Below are positions 12,043-23,178 of a stretch of DNA of 64,000 nucleotides, one piece after another. The notes beneath the pieces were generated by a model. The model saw only the letters and a program-made list of their open reading frames with translations. It was not told the origin of the DNA and searched no databases. The stretch is taken from NCBI GenBank assembly GCA_039090855.1, contig CM077034.1, forward strand, positions 228,926,005-228,990,004. The letters are read 5' to 3'. Source of the stretch: Macrothele yani (taxonomy: Eukaryota; Arthropoda; Arachnida; Araneae; Macrothelidae). How positions within the stretch are numbered: position 1 is the first letter of the stretch; each line of letters begins with the position of its first letter. The position numbers and the translations under genes were made by a program.

Positions 12043-12672
12043 TGTTCTTCACTGTTGTGTGTGATTTGAACTAAAGCATACTAAGAACCATTTGAAATAA
12101 AAAATATCATCAAAGAAGCAAACTGGCATCTTTGATGACACACAGTTCAGTAAAAAAAATTATGACCACCTGTTAGTGTGAGATATGACCTCCTCGTGAG
12201 CAAATACTGTAGATACCAGGGGCAAATATTCAGGGTGTGCTAGGTGTGTGGCGCGCACCCACACAAAGTCGCAATTTAACCTATATTATTTTTTCGGATT
12301 TGTTTCTAATAAAATCTGCCAGAGTTCGTCCTAAGGCTTCTAGCGGCAATTAAAATTAATTTTTCCACATAATGTTTCTATTAATAAGAAAAGGTTCATT
12401 CAGTAAGCATATCGCATTCGAGCTAGAATCCTGGGGTGTGCTATTCTGAGTCTGCACTTCCGACAACCATAAAGCAGCTGTGATACAAGCGCTTCCCAGA
12501 TGGCGCTGCAGGTCACGTTCTTATTTCCCTGTGGTCTCAATCGTACCAGCGGAACTCTCAAGGTGTGCTACCCAAAATCAGCACCGCTTGAGTCTCACGG
12601 AGCAGCCAATTGCTGTTATATATATATTAATGTATTTCCAGTAAGACTCTCTGAAGTTTGTTTGCTAAACAT
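12043..12672. repeat. Dispersed repeat region, left part
   Basis: Contains AGATGGCGCTGCAGGTCACG followed by TATTTCC and AAGGTGTGC (about 12498-12570), which recurs in diverged form at 14200-14270 (AGATGGCGCTACGAGTCATG). The CAGGGG and GGGTGTGC motifs near 12218-12245 and 12431 suggest an old hAT-type or SINE-type repeat, but I cannot name it. The Tc1 element is inserted in it. Confidence 0.4.
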
Positions 12673-12673
12673 A

Positions 12674-14090
12674 CACTGGCGGAAAATGAAAAAAGAACAC
12701 CAAGAAGAAATTGGCGGACAATCATGAAATTTACATATGTTAATGGAGTCGAGTTTACGTAGGTGTGATGTTCATTTCGGGACCAGCCGGTCAGCGCTCA
12801 CGCCACAGCACGGCATAATATGCAAATTATCGTCGGTGGTATTTAAGGAGTACGGCGAAGTGAATGTAATCAGTCGTCGGCATGCGGACACGTGCGAAGA
12901 CCCTGAAGAAGCTGCTATGCCTGGACATGGAAGACGTGTACGATTTCAGCAGTTATCGGACTTTGAGCGAGGTCGTCTAGTCGGACTCCGTGAGGCCGGG
13001 TGGTCGCATCGTCGTATTGCGGAGCGAATTGGACGGGAAGTATCGGTGGTGGTACGATGGTGGCGTAGATGGTCCGAGGAACATTCCCACACGAGAAGAC
13101 GTGGAACCGGGAGTCACAGACGGACTGATGAGCGGACCGATCGACGCATAAGAAGAGCGGCGTTGTCCGGCAGAACATCCACTGCGACGCAAATCCGAGC
13201 TGCCGTTGCACCTGAGGTGACTGTGCGAACAATCCGCAACCGTCTACTGGATGCAGGACTACGTGCACGTGTGCCTCTGGCATGTGTACCTCTGACTCCA
13301 GCCCACCGTCAGGAACGGCTGCAGTGGTGTCGCCAACGTCTGCACTGGAGAACGCAATGGCGATCTCTCGTGTTCAGCGATGAAAGCAGATTCTGCTTGG
13401 GAGCCTCCGATGGCCGTATGCGTGTTCGCAGACGCACAGGGGAGCGTCTCCACCCTTCCTGCATCCGCCAGCAACACACAGGGCCTACACCTGGTCTCCT
13501 GGTGTGGGGAGCGATCAGCTATCACTCCCGTACACAACTAGTGTTTGTACCGGGTACGTTAAACAGCACCTCCTACATCAACAACATCATTCAGCCTGTT
13601 GTAGTGCCATTTGTAAGGTCGGTCCATCGTGGTGTTTTCCAGCAAGATAATGCACGCCCACACACGTCACGTGCAACGCAACATGCACTTCAGGGTGTGA
13701 GACAACTTCCATGGTTCACCGGATTTGTCCCCCATTGAGCACGTCTGGGATTTTATGGGACAACGACTTATCCGGTCTCCACGGCCAACCACGACCATCC
13801 CCGATTTACGGGTCCAGGTTGAGGATGCTTGGAACTCAATACCCCAAACTTACATCCAACATCTGTACGACAGATTCCATGCCAGAATTGCACAGTGTGA
13901 CGCAGTTCATGGCGGTTCAACCTCGTACTAACCATGTTACATGGGAATGTTATTTTTCAGTTTACCAGCAAATACAGCTGTATTTTGCCATAATGTTTTG
14001 ATCACGTTATCCTCGGTATTCCGTTATGTATAAATTTCGTTGGTATCAGATGTCTCCTTCTTGGTGTTCTTTCTTCACTTTCCGCCAGTG
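12674..14090 (+). mobile_element. Tc1-type transposon, complete ends
   Basis: Inverted terminal repeats begin CACTGGCGGAAAATGAAAAA on the left and, reverse-complemented, CACTGGCGGAAAGTGAAGAA on the right. TA flanks at 12672-12673 and 14091-14092. The length of 1417 bp is normal for Tc1 elements. Its GC content is clearly higher than that of the surrounding DNA, which fits a separate origin. Confidence 0.95.
12917..13931 (+). pseudogene. Tc1 transposase with one frameshift
   Basis: The methionine at 12917 (MPGHGRRVRFQQLSDFERGR) is preferred because it starts the conserved helix-turn-helix region; an in-frame Met at 12737 would add 60 residues of no known kind. Two HTH motifs (RIAERIG region and a second near TVRTIRNRL) precede the catalytic domain with Asp in FSDESRFC and Asp in QDNARPHTS. 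A deletion near 13713 shifts the frame just before the third acidic residue. The other frame resumes with SPIEHVWDFMGQRLI (the Glu of the DD34E triad) and ends ...GGSTSY. Only that lesion separates it from an intact ~340-residue enzyme. Confidence 0.93.
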
Positions 14091-14092
14091 TA

Positions 14093-14660
14093 ATTCCCTT
14101 GTGCAATATTTTCGTGAAGAGGAGAAGATTCGTTGCTTCGTGCAGTAAACAAATGGGCGTCCTAAGTCGTTAAAGCAATTGCAATTCAAAGCTCTCTAGA
14201 TGGCGCTACGAGTCATGTTTCTATTTCCTCGTGGATTCAACGCAGAGGTTTAAATTCCCAAGGTGTGCATGATTAAAAAGGCACCACTGGTCATGCTCGT
14301 TTGCGTTTGGAAAAGCGTGGAGTCATAAACACACCTCAACTCCTGCTACGCGTTTTCTATCTTTCCGTCACTTTGTGCAAATCGGTGTGTTTACAATTGA
14401 ATTTTGACATCTATTTAGGTTGTCAATATACCAAGTGCCGTCCCTTTTTTTGCCAAAGATCTTGCAGATCGTGTAAAGCGGGCTAAAGAAAGTAAGCTTC
14501 ATGCTGCATTTAAAACTTATATACAAAGAAAAAGACACAGAAAATTCGTTCATCACCCTAGTTTTGCAGAGAATGTCACATTCTTCATTTTCACTGCTGG
14601 TTATGCTACAGCTACTAAAGAAATACATTTCTGCACTTGACGGCGAATCATCGAATTCCA
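14093..14660. repeat. Dispersed repeat region, right part
   Basis: Holds the second copy of the AGATGGCGCT repeat (14200-14270). Frames at 14301-14486 and 14501-14695 have no recognisable domain. Immediately after it the 42-bp satellite begins. Confidence 0.35.
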
Positions 14661-14663
14661 CGG

Positions 14664-16113
14664 CAGGATGTGTCCATCAAGGAACTTTTGGTTGAAAGGG
14701 ACTGGCAGTAGTGTGTCCATCAAGGAACTTTTGGTTGAAAGGGACTGGCAGTAGTGTGTCCATCAAGGAACTTTTGGTTGAAAGGGACTGGCAGTAGTGT
14801 GTCCATCAAGGAACTTTTGGTTGAAAGGGACTGGCAGTAGTGTGTCCATCAAGGAACTTTTGGCTGAAAGGGACCGGCAGGATGTGTCTATCAAGGAACT
14901 TTTGGTTGAAAGGGACAGGCAGTAGAGTGTCCATCAAGGAACTTTTGGTTGAAAGGGACCGGCAGGATGTGTCCATCAAGAAACTTTTGGTTGAAAGGGA
15001 CCGGCAGGATGTTTCCATCAAGGAACTTTTGGTTGAAAGGGACTGGTAGGATGTGTCCATCAAGGAACTTTTGGTTGAAAGGGACTGGCAGTAGTGTGTC
15101 CATCAGGGAACTTTTGGCTGAAAGGGACCGGCAGGATGTGTCTATCAAGGAACTTTTGGTTGAAAGGGACAGGCAGTAGTGTGTCCATCAAGGAACTTTT
15201 GGTTGAAAGGGAACGGCAGGATGTGTCCATCAAGGAACTTTTGGTTGAAAGGAACTGGCAGGATGTGTCCATCAAGGAACTTTTGGTTGAAAGGGACCGG
15301 CAGGATGTGTCCATCAAGGAACTTTTGGTTGAAAGGGACTGGCAGGATGTGTCCATCAAGGAACTTTTGGTTGAAAGGGACTGGCAGGATGTGTCCATCA
15401 AGGAACTTTTGGTTGAAAGGGACTGGCAGTAGTGTGCCCATCAAGGAACTTTTGGCTGAAAGGGACCGGCAGGATGTTTCTATCAAGGAACTTTTGGTTG
15501 AAAGGGACAGGCAGTAGTGTGTCCATCAAGGAATTTTTGGTTGAAAGGAACCGACAGGATATGTCCATCAAGGAACTTTTGGTTGAAAGGGAACGGCAGG
15601 ATGTGTCCATCAAGGAACTTTTGGTTGAAAGGGACTGGCAGGATGTGTCCATCAAGGAACTTTTGGTTGAAAGGGACAGGCAGTAGTGTGTCCATCAAGG
15701 AACTTTTGGTTGAAAAGGAACGGCAGGATGTGTCCATCAAGGAACTTTTGGTTGAAAGGAACCGGCAGGATGTGTCCATCAAGGAACTTTTGGTTGAAAG
15801 GGAACGGCAGGATGTGTCCATCAAGGAACTTTTGGTTGAAAGGAACCGGCAGGATGTGTTCATCAAGGAACTTTTGGTTGAAAGGGACTGGCAGGATGTG
15901 TCCATCAAGGAACTTTTGGTTGAAAGGGACTGGCAGTAGTGTGTCCATCAAGGAACTTTTGGCTGAAAGGGACTGGCAGGATGTGTCTATCAAGGAACTT
16001 TTGGTTGAAAGGGACAGGCAGTAGTGTGTCCATCAAGGAACTTTTGGTTGAAAGGGAACGGCAGGATGTGTCCATCAAGGAACTTTTGGTTGAAAGGCAC
16101 CGGCAGTAGAGCG
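14664..16113. repeat. 42-bp satellite, ~34 copies, with 43-bp variants
   Basis: The unit reads GTGTCCATCAAGGAACTTTT then GGTTGAAAGGGACYGGCAG plus GAT (42 bp) or TAGT (43 bp). Because 42 is a multiple of three, runs of 42-mers stay open and translate as a 14-residue repeat (DVSIKELLVERDRQ), while each 43-mer brings TAG and a frame change. Overlapping frames of this kind occur on both strands, so the open frames are a by-product of the repeat. Confidence 0.97.
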
Positions 16114-16204
16114 TCTGAATTTATCCACTGTTTCCACAGAAGTATTGAAGTCAATATGTATTTCCTTGAAATCCCTTTAACCTCCTCAATAGGCCACCCT
16201 GTTA

Positions 16205-17530
16205 CATATAAACTCTAAGAAGGAAATGCTTGTTATTGTCACTCAAGCATTAATTTATTGATAGTTCCCTTCAGCCCTGTGACGTTTAAACTCTTAAGTA
16301 GCAAATGCTTCTTATTGTCACTCAAGCATTAATTTATTGATAGTTCCCTTCAGCCCTGTGACGTTTAAACTCTTAAGTAGCAAATGCTTCTTATTGTCAC
16401 TCAAGCATTAATTTATTGATAGTTCCCTTCAGCCCTATGACGTTTAAACTCTTAAGTAGCAAATGCTTATTATTGTCACTCAAGCATTAATTTATTGATA
16501 GTTCCCTTCAGCCCTGTGACGTTTAAACTCTTAAATAGTAAATGCTTCTTATCGTCCCTCAAGCATTAATTTATTGATAGTTTCCTTCAGCCCTGTGACG
16601 TTTAAACTCTTAAGTAGCAAATTCTTCTTATTGCTACTCAACCATTTATTTATTGATAGTTCCCTTCAGCCCTGTGACGTTTAAACTCTTAAGTAGCAAA
16701 TGCTTCTTATTGCCACTCAAGCATTTATTTATTTATTGATAGTTCCCTTCAGCCTTGTGACATTTAAACTCTAAGTAGCAAATTCTTCTTATTGTCACTC
16801 AAGCATTAATTTATTGATAGTTCCCTTTAGCCCTGTGACGTTTAAACTCTTTAAGTAGCAAATGCTTCTTATTGCCACTCAAGCATTAATTTATTGATAG
16901 TTCCCTTCAGCCCTGTGACGTTTAAACTCTTAAGTAGCAAATGCTTCTTATTGCCACTCAAGCATTAATTTATTGATAGTGCTCTTCAGCCCTGTGACGT
17001 TTAAACTCTTAAGTAGCAAATGCTTCTTATTGCCACTCAAGCATTTATTTATTGATAGTTCCCTTCAGCCCTGTGACATTTAAACTCTAAGTAGCAAATT
17101 CTTCTTATTGCCACTGAAGCATTTATTTATTGATAGTTCCCTTCAGCCCTGTGACGTTTAAACTCTTAAGTAGCAAATGCTTCTTATTGCCACTCAAGCA
17201 TTTATTTATTGATAGTTCCCTTCAGCCCTGTGACATTTAAACTCTAAGTAGCAAATTCTTCTTATTGCCACTCAAGCATTTATTTATTGATAGTTCCCTT
17301 CAGCCCTGTAACATTTAAACCCTTAAGTAGCAAATGCTTCTTATTGTCACTCAAGCATTAATTTATTGATAGTTCCCTTCAGCCCTGTGACGTTTAAACT
17401 CTTAAGTAGCAAATGCTTCTTATTGTCACTCAAGCATTAATTTATTGATAGTTCTCTTCAGCCCCGTTACGTTTAAACCCTCAAGTAGCAAATGCTTCTT
17501 ATTGCCACTCAAGCATTAATTTATTGATAG
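16205..17530. repeat. ~79-bp satellite, about 17 copies
   Basis: The unit contains CTCTTAAGTAGCAAATGCTT, CTTATTGTCACTCAAGCATT, AATTTATTGATAGTTCCCTT and CAGCCCTGTGACGTTTAAA. Copies differ by a few substitutions and by TTAA/TTTA insertions. It stops exactly where PLE B begins (about 17531). Confidence 0.96.
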
Positions 17531-17630
17531 TAATCGAGGTAGTTGCCTTCAATGCATGATCTTTAAAGAGTCACTCACAATACAAATTTAAATTTGTTGG
17601 CTGAATTTAAAGATTTTATTGTATAAGAAA

Positions 17631-17659
17631 TTTCGGGTTTCCGTAGAACCCATCATCAG
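17631..17659 (-). ncRNA. Hammerhead-ribozyme-like hairpin of PLE B
   Basis: On the minus strand CTGATGA is followed by T, the stem GGGTT/AACCC around a CTACGGA loop, and GAAA. The order matches a minimal hammerhead core, with a T-C mismatch at the base of stem II. Its position in the PLE 3' region is the expected one. Confidence 0.55.
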
Positions 17660-18042
17660 ATACAGAACTAGGAATAAGTTTAAATAAAGTGTTACGTGAC
17701 ATAATATAGATATCAGATATTAATATGACATAATGTCACATGGCATCGAATTGTCAAACGACGTGGCATGTATCATGAAATAAAGAAAATAAAGAAAATG
17801 GAATGCAGGTATACATAAAATACTGCATTGTAAAAATAATGGAAGGTTAGTAGGTAACTAAATTAATTGTGTTTTTCTCATCTAGAGATACAACAAGGAG
17901 CACTATAGGAGAAATCGAGATTAAGTGATTTCGTCCTCAGTTTGCCTCGTATTCGGAATTGTAAATAGTTTCCAGATTGTAGATACAGATACCGGTACAT
18001 TGTCATTGCAGCATAAATGTCACAGAGTAGCAATTATAAGGC

Positions 18043-20932
18043 CATACCTGCCAACTTTCAGAAACCAAAATCCATAAAAAAAAATGAATCGATATGTTCG
18101 ATGAAAATATTAATCGATATATTCAATGAAATTACTTTCCGCGCATATTGATTAAATGTACTGAACATATTGATTAAAAATTATATGTTACCTTTGAAAC
18201 AAGTTTCAACTTTTAATTGATATGATTACAGAAGTTTGAATTTATCGGCACGTTTATTTCAATTAAAATAGAATCTATACACAATTTCTCATTATTATGC
18301 TATCATTATGATCTATAAAGAGATAAAAATTTATTTTTATGGAGGTTTGCATCTCAAGGGAAGGATGTTCCACCCTTTGACCTCCAAATCCAATAGGATC
18401 GTATCCTACGCTGTCACGGAACAAACTAAAATGTTTTCAAAAACGAACCATTTTCATGCTAGGATTATCTTATGGAGAGACGGACGATGAGACAGTCAAA
18501 TGAAATAAATATGACTACAGATGTTTGAATTTATCGTCACGTTTATTTCGCTTAAAATAGAATCTATACTTAATTTCTCATTACTATGCTATCATTATGA
18601 TCTATAAAGAGATAAAAATGTATTTTTATGGAGGGTTGCATCGCAAGGGAAGGATGTTCCACCCTTTGACCCCCAAATCCAATAGGAACATATCCCACGC
18701 CGTCACGGAACAAACTAAAATGTTTTCAAAAATGAACCATTTTCATGCTAGGATTATCTTATGGAGAGACGGACGATGAGACAGTCAAATGAAATAAATA
18801 TGACTACAGATGTTTGAATTTATCGGCACGTTTATTTCGCTTAAAATAGAATCTATACATAATTTCTCATTACTATGCTATCATTATGATCTATAAAGAG
18901 ATAAAAATTTATTTTTATGGAGGTTTGCATCTCAAGGGAAGGATGTTCCACCCTTTGACCCCCAAATCCAATAGGATCGTATCCCACGCCGTCACGGAAC
19001 AAACTAAAATGTTTTCAAAAATGAACCATTTTCATGCTAGGATTATCTTATGGAGAGACGGACGATGAGACAGTCAAATGAAATAAATATGACTACAGAT
19101 GTTTGAATTTATCGGCACGTTTATTTCGCTTAAAATAGAATCTATACATAATTTCTCATTACTATGCTATCATTATGATCTATAAAGAGATAAAAATTTA
19201 TTTTTATGGAGGTTTGCATCTCAAGGGAAGGATGTTCCACCCTTTGACCCCCAAATCCAATAGGAACATATCCCACGCCGTCACGGAACAAACTAAAATG
19301 TTTTCAAAAATGAACCATTTTCATGCTAGGATTATCTTATGGAGAGACGGACGATGAGACAGTCAAATGAAATAAATATGACTACAGATGTTTGAATTTA
19401 TCGGCACGTTTATTTCGCTTAAAATAGAATCTATACATAATTTTTCATTACTATGCTATCATTATGATCTATAAAGAGATAAAAATTTATTTTTATGGAG
19501 GTTTGCATCTCAAGGGAAGGATGTTCCACCCTTTGACCCCCAAATCCAATAGGATCATATCCCACGCCGTCACGGAACAAACTAAAATGTTTTCAAAAAT
19601 GAACCATTTTCATGCTAGGATTATCTTATGGAGAGACGGACGATGAGACAGTCAAATGAAATAAATGAGTGACACTAATTGGCAAATTATGCTCAACTAA
19701 AAACGAAATGAATAAACACTTTGCACGAATCGCATCCAGTTCATTATAACTTTTAACAAAGGAAGTTGATTTCGTATTTTTTTTTCACGCTGTCAACATT
19801 ACATTTATGATTGACGTTATGTGATTAGTAATATCATTCCTTTCACCACGCGAAACGCTGAAATTACATCGACACGTAGAGCAAAATGCATATTTTTCAT
19901 TTTTTGAAGATTTTGCAATACACAGGAAACTCCGCAGAACATGCAATTTTATATAGCTGCCCATAGCGAATCACTAACACTAAATTTATTGACACTTGAA
20001 AAAAAAATGCAAGTAAAACTGCTACAGTAAAACAGTAACAGTTTAAAGAGATGCAATTTGCAGAGGAAAATATAGTTCCGCAACATATTAATTTGGTTGA
20101 ATCAAGGCAAAATATTTTTACGCACGTTATTGAGAGACGAACACCACATTGGTTGGAAAACGTACAAACTTACTAACGGACGAGCAAAATAAATCATTGC
20201 TGGAGAAGCACTGGCTCTAATGAACATTGGACTTACTTTTTTTCTTTTAACTTCCTAGTAGCATTCTTCCGTTAGGTCAAATTTATTACCAGAGAAGAAG
20301 TTACGAAACCATGACCCAATGCATTTCTAATTTCCCAAAACTGACAGTTTTTGCTTAATTTCGTCATGTTGGGTATCGATCTGGGCTTAAAAATTACACA
20401 GATTTAAAATCCGTTTGAATTTTTTTCTACGATAACTATGTTCTGAGATCGCATTTCGAACTAGGGTAGTAAAGACACCTGCCCCCAAGTGTGTGCTGCA
20501 ATGCAAGTCACACTCACTTTGGCCTCCTTAGAAGTTGCGACCCGGGGGGCGAAGAATGCATGGGGACAGCGAGAGAGGCCCAAGGTTAAACAAGCCCAGC
20601 TGGTTGTTATACTTATCAGCCTACGCACGGCACTAGTTTTAGTGTTTGAGACAACGCAAAACCTAACACGGGGAAAAACTGCTGCAAATGTTCCCACAAA
20701 CACATTACGAATAAGCTTATTGATAATAACTAAAAAGTTGTTCGTAACTTACATCGGCGCTTTGCTTTGAATGGATTAAGTTAAATAAAAAAAGTTTTAT
20801 GCAAAATCATCAAAAAAAAAAGGAAAATAAATTTCGGGAAACCATCAAATCCGTAAAATTAACATTTTGCCCGTAAAACTAGTCACGTTTTCGTAAACTT
20901 TACAGGAAAATCGTAAAACCTGGCAGGTATGC
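18043..20932. mobile_element. Non-autonomous TIR DNA element, 2.9 kb
   Basis: The ends are CATACCTGCCAACTTT (left) and the reverse complement GCATACCTGCCAGGTTTTAC (right), with subterminal CCGTAAA/CGTAAAC motifs inside the right end. AAGGC flanks both sides (18038-18042, 20933-20937). It interrupts the PLE B sequence, which reads through when it is removed. I see no transposase. Frames at 20461-20770 lie in a GC-richer patch without a recognised domain. The superfamily is not assigned; hAT-like is possible, although the visible duplication is only 5 bp. Confidence 0.75.
18221..19665. repeat. Five 289-bp tandem repeats inside the TIR element
   Basis: Five copies in exact register (landmark ATGATCTATAAAGAG at 18308, 18597, 18886, 19175, 19464). 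Each has an identical-length 60-residue open frame beginning MIYKEIKIYFYGGLHLKGRM, but it resembles no known protein and the copies are too similar to judge selection. This is best treated as a non-coding internal satellite of the element. Confidence 0.95.
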
Positions 20933-20939
20933 AAGGCTC

Positions 20940-21600
20940 TCAGTGAACAGCAATGAAGAGACAGCACTAGATGTTACGATGATGGAAGCATCATTCCAAA
21001 TTGGATAGTGCACGCCATCGCGCACACGAGCCGAGGCAATGCAGAATTTTTAAGTCCATTCTTTAGTTAGTCAATTGATTTTTGTGGCGCAAGGGCCAGG
21101 CATGGCCAAAGAGCGCCAGACACAGAACTATCAGTTAAGGATTTTTAAAAACGGGGTGAAATGATTAAGAGCAGACAGGCTTGGTAAAAGTTAGAAAGGA
21201 GAATGATGAAAGTTGGGAAGACTAGTTAGTTAATTAGGTTTATATATAAATTTATTAATTTACTATTATAATTATTATATAACTTTTTTTTTTAAATAAG
21301 TTTTAAAACGTTAATCACTTTTAAAAAGGAAAATACAACGGCGTATTTATGTTCATTCAGTCTTGTTGCTAGTGTACCTTTTGTAGATCCTATATATTTA
21401 CTATCGGGAGTGTCAGCATCAATACTTTTTAGGGGAATGCTGTAAACGCCAAATTTGTTTAGCTTTGTTACCTGGTCTCGATCTTTTTTAATTAATTGGA
21501 AAATGTTTGTAGTACGTATTCCAAATTCCAGGTTAAAGTTTCTGCAAATGGCTTTGAGAACAGGTGTTATGGTTGAATAATAATCTATGGAACCTATATA
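20940..21600 (-). pseudogene. GIY-YIG endonuclease of PLE B, interrupted
   Basis: Minus-strand reading: AICRNFNLEFGIRTTNIFQL, KFGVYSIPLKS (GIY), KYIGSTKGTLATRLNEHKYA (YIG with the following Arg and Glu-His), then after the dispersed repeat VRDGVHYPIWNDASIIVTSS with one frameshift. Residue spacing matches PLE endonucleases. It is inactive because of the insertion and frameshift. Confidence 0.85.
21065..21332 (+). repeat. Dispersed SINE-like repeat, copy 2, inside PLE B
   Basis: Contains TGGCGCAAGGGCCAGGCATG, GAGCGCCAGACACAG and TTTTAAAAAGGAAAA in the same order as the copy at 1693-1880. It splits the PLE GIY-YIG codons between HKYAV and KNGLKN, which defines its borders to within a few bases. 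A poly(T) run sits at 21285-21293. Confidence 0.7.
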
Positions 21601-21626
21601 TCTAAAGATATATAGGTTATATATAA

Positions 21627-23128
21627 CCAGTACCAGAGTTCCTCCAGTCCTTCCAGCAGAAGTTGCACATGCAATCAAGAACATGAAGCGGGGAAAAGCT
21701 CCAGGAGAAGATGGAATTACTGTAGACATCATACAAGAAGCAAGTGGAGAAATCGAAACAGTACTCGCCCAAATTTTCACTCCATGCCTTAATGAAGGAA
21801 AGATTCCTGAGGATTGGAACAACGCTACAATGATCCTGCTACATAAAAAAGGTGACATTGAGGATCTCAGGAACTACAGACCTATCAGCCTCCTATCAGT
21901 AGTCTATAAAATCTTCACTAAAGTTCTTTCACACCGCTTGAAGGTGACACTGGACATGGCTCAACCGAGAGAACAAGCTGGATTCAGGAGTGGCTACAGC
22001 ACAATAGATCATATCCACGTACTGAGAGAACTAATTGAAAGAGCGAGGGAATATGAACTTCCATTGTGCATGGCTTTTATTGATTATGAAAAAGCCTTTG
22101 ATTCGGTGAAACCATCAGCAGTTACAATGGCTCTGAAAACCTGCGGTATTGAAGATGCATACATTAATATTATTAATAACATCTATGAAAATGCAAGTGC
22201 AAAGATTCGGCTGCTTGAAAATACAACACACATAAAAATTGGAAAGGGAGTGAGACAAGGTGACACCATATCTCCGAAGCTCTTTAATGCCACATTGGAG
22301 GGTGTTTTTCAGTCACTGAGCTGGGAAAACAAGGGGATAAAGATTAATGGAGATTATCTAACCCACCTTCGTTTTGCTGATGACGTAGTCATTTTTGCAA
22401 CTAGCCCATCAGAGCTGCAGAGTATGATCCAGGAACTTGCTGACAAGAGTAAAGAAGTGGGATTAAAAATGAACTTTCAGAAAACAAAAGTGATGTTCAA
22501 TGCTTTTACAAGAAATGAAGATTTATCGATTGATGGAGAAAAGCTGGAGATAACAGACACGTACGTTTATCTTGGACAGCAGATATCAAGTGAGGGTCAC
22601 ATTGATGAAGAAATTAATCGGCGTACAAAACTTGCCTGGAGAGCTTTTGGAAGAAACAGCATATTTTTCAAGAGCAATATGCCATTATGTCTTAAAAGAA
22701 AAGTGTTTGATCAATGCATCCTTCCAGTGCTTACGTATGGTGCAGAGACGTGGACCTTAACTAAAAGAGACATACAAAGGCTGCAGACAACTCAAAGCAG
22801 CATGGAGAGGTGCATACTTGGTGTAACCAGGAGAGATAAGAAGAGGAACTCGTGGATCCGAAAAATGACAAGAGTGGAAGACATCATGATCAGAGTCAAA
22901 TCCCTGAAATGGCAATGGGCTGGACATACTGCCAGAAGGACAGACACAGCCGAAATTTTAGATTGGATTCCAAGGGACAGGAAAAGACCCAGAAGAAGAC
23001 CACATGGGAGATGGGTGGATGAAATTCGAAAGTATGCAGGGGTGACATGGAGGAGACTGGCACAAGACAGACCGTTGTGGAGGAAACTTGGGGAGACCTT
23101 CGTCCAGCAGTGGATTGATAATGGTTGA
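21627..23128 (+). CDS. RTE reverse transcriptase, open frame (5' partial)
   Basis: About 500 codons open without a stop. They cover KAPGEDGITVDIIQEA, NYRPISLLSVVYKIFTKVL, EQAGFRSGYSTIDH, AFIDYEKAFDSV (catalytic Asp), GVRQGDTISPKLF, LRFADDVVIFA (FADD catalytic pair), GLKMNFQKTKVMFNAF and the C-terminal ETWTLTKRD...QQWIDNG. It is the only one of the five copies whose RT frame is intact. The endonuclease is missing and the apparent upstream codons (from 21587) come from the insertion site, so it is not a full gene. The product would copy RTE RNA at a nicked target. Confidence 0.9.
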
Positions 23129-23150
23129 CAATGATGATGATGATGATGAT
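21627..23150 (+). mobile_element. RTE-type LINE copy B, 5'-truncated
   Basis: Begins at the start of the reverse transcriptase region (ACCAGTACCAGAG) and ends in (GAT)n. TATAGGTT occurs at 21611-21618 and 23150-23157 and can serve as an 8-bp target-site duplication. The site is part of a palindrome (ATGGAACCTATATATCT repeated at 21587 and 23162). Confidence 0.92.
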
Positions 23151-23178
23151 ATAGGTTCCATATGGAACCTATATATCT

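Larger units (their letters stand above)
17531..21610 (-). mobile_element. Penelope-like element B, split by two insertions
   Basis: Read on the minus strand: GIY-YIG domain (21600-21335), a ~270-bp dispersed repeat (21332-21065), the rest of the domain (about 21060-20940), a 2.9-kb TIR element (20932-18043), then PLE 3' sequence with a hammerhead-like hairpin (17659-17631). Removing the two insertions joins HKYAV to KNGLKN and restores a continuous domain. The reverse transcriptase is missing. The upstream end is a palindromic AACCTATATATCT site into which RTE copy B went. Confidence 0.82.

Noticed and set aside
14664..16024. Several overlapping open frames of 85-141 codons on both strands
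   Set aside because: Products of a 42-bp tandem repeat whose length is a multiple of three; both strands and several frames are open at once.
14664..17530. Regularly spaced short repeats resembling a CRISPR array
   Set aside because: There are no unique spacers; whole units repeat. The genome is eukaryotic and no cas-like gene is present.
21587..21626. Start codon of RTE copy B at 21587
   Set aside because: The ATG lies in the duplicated palindromic target sequence upstream of the element, so the first ~13 codons are not RTE protein.
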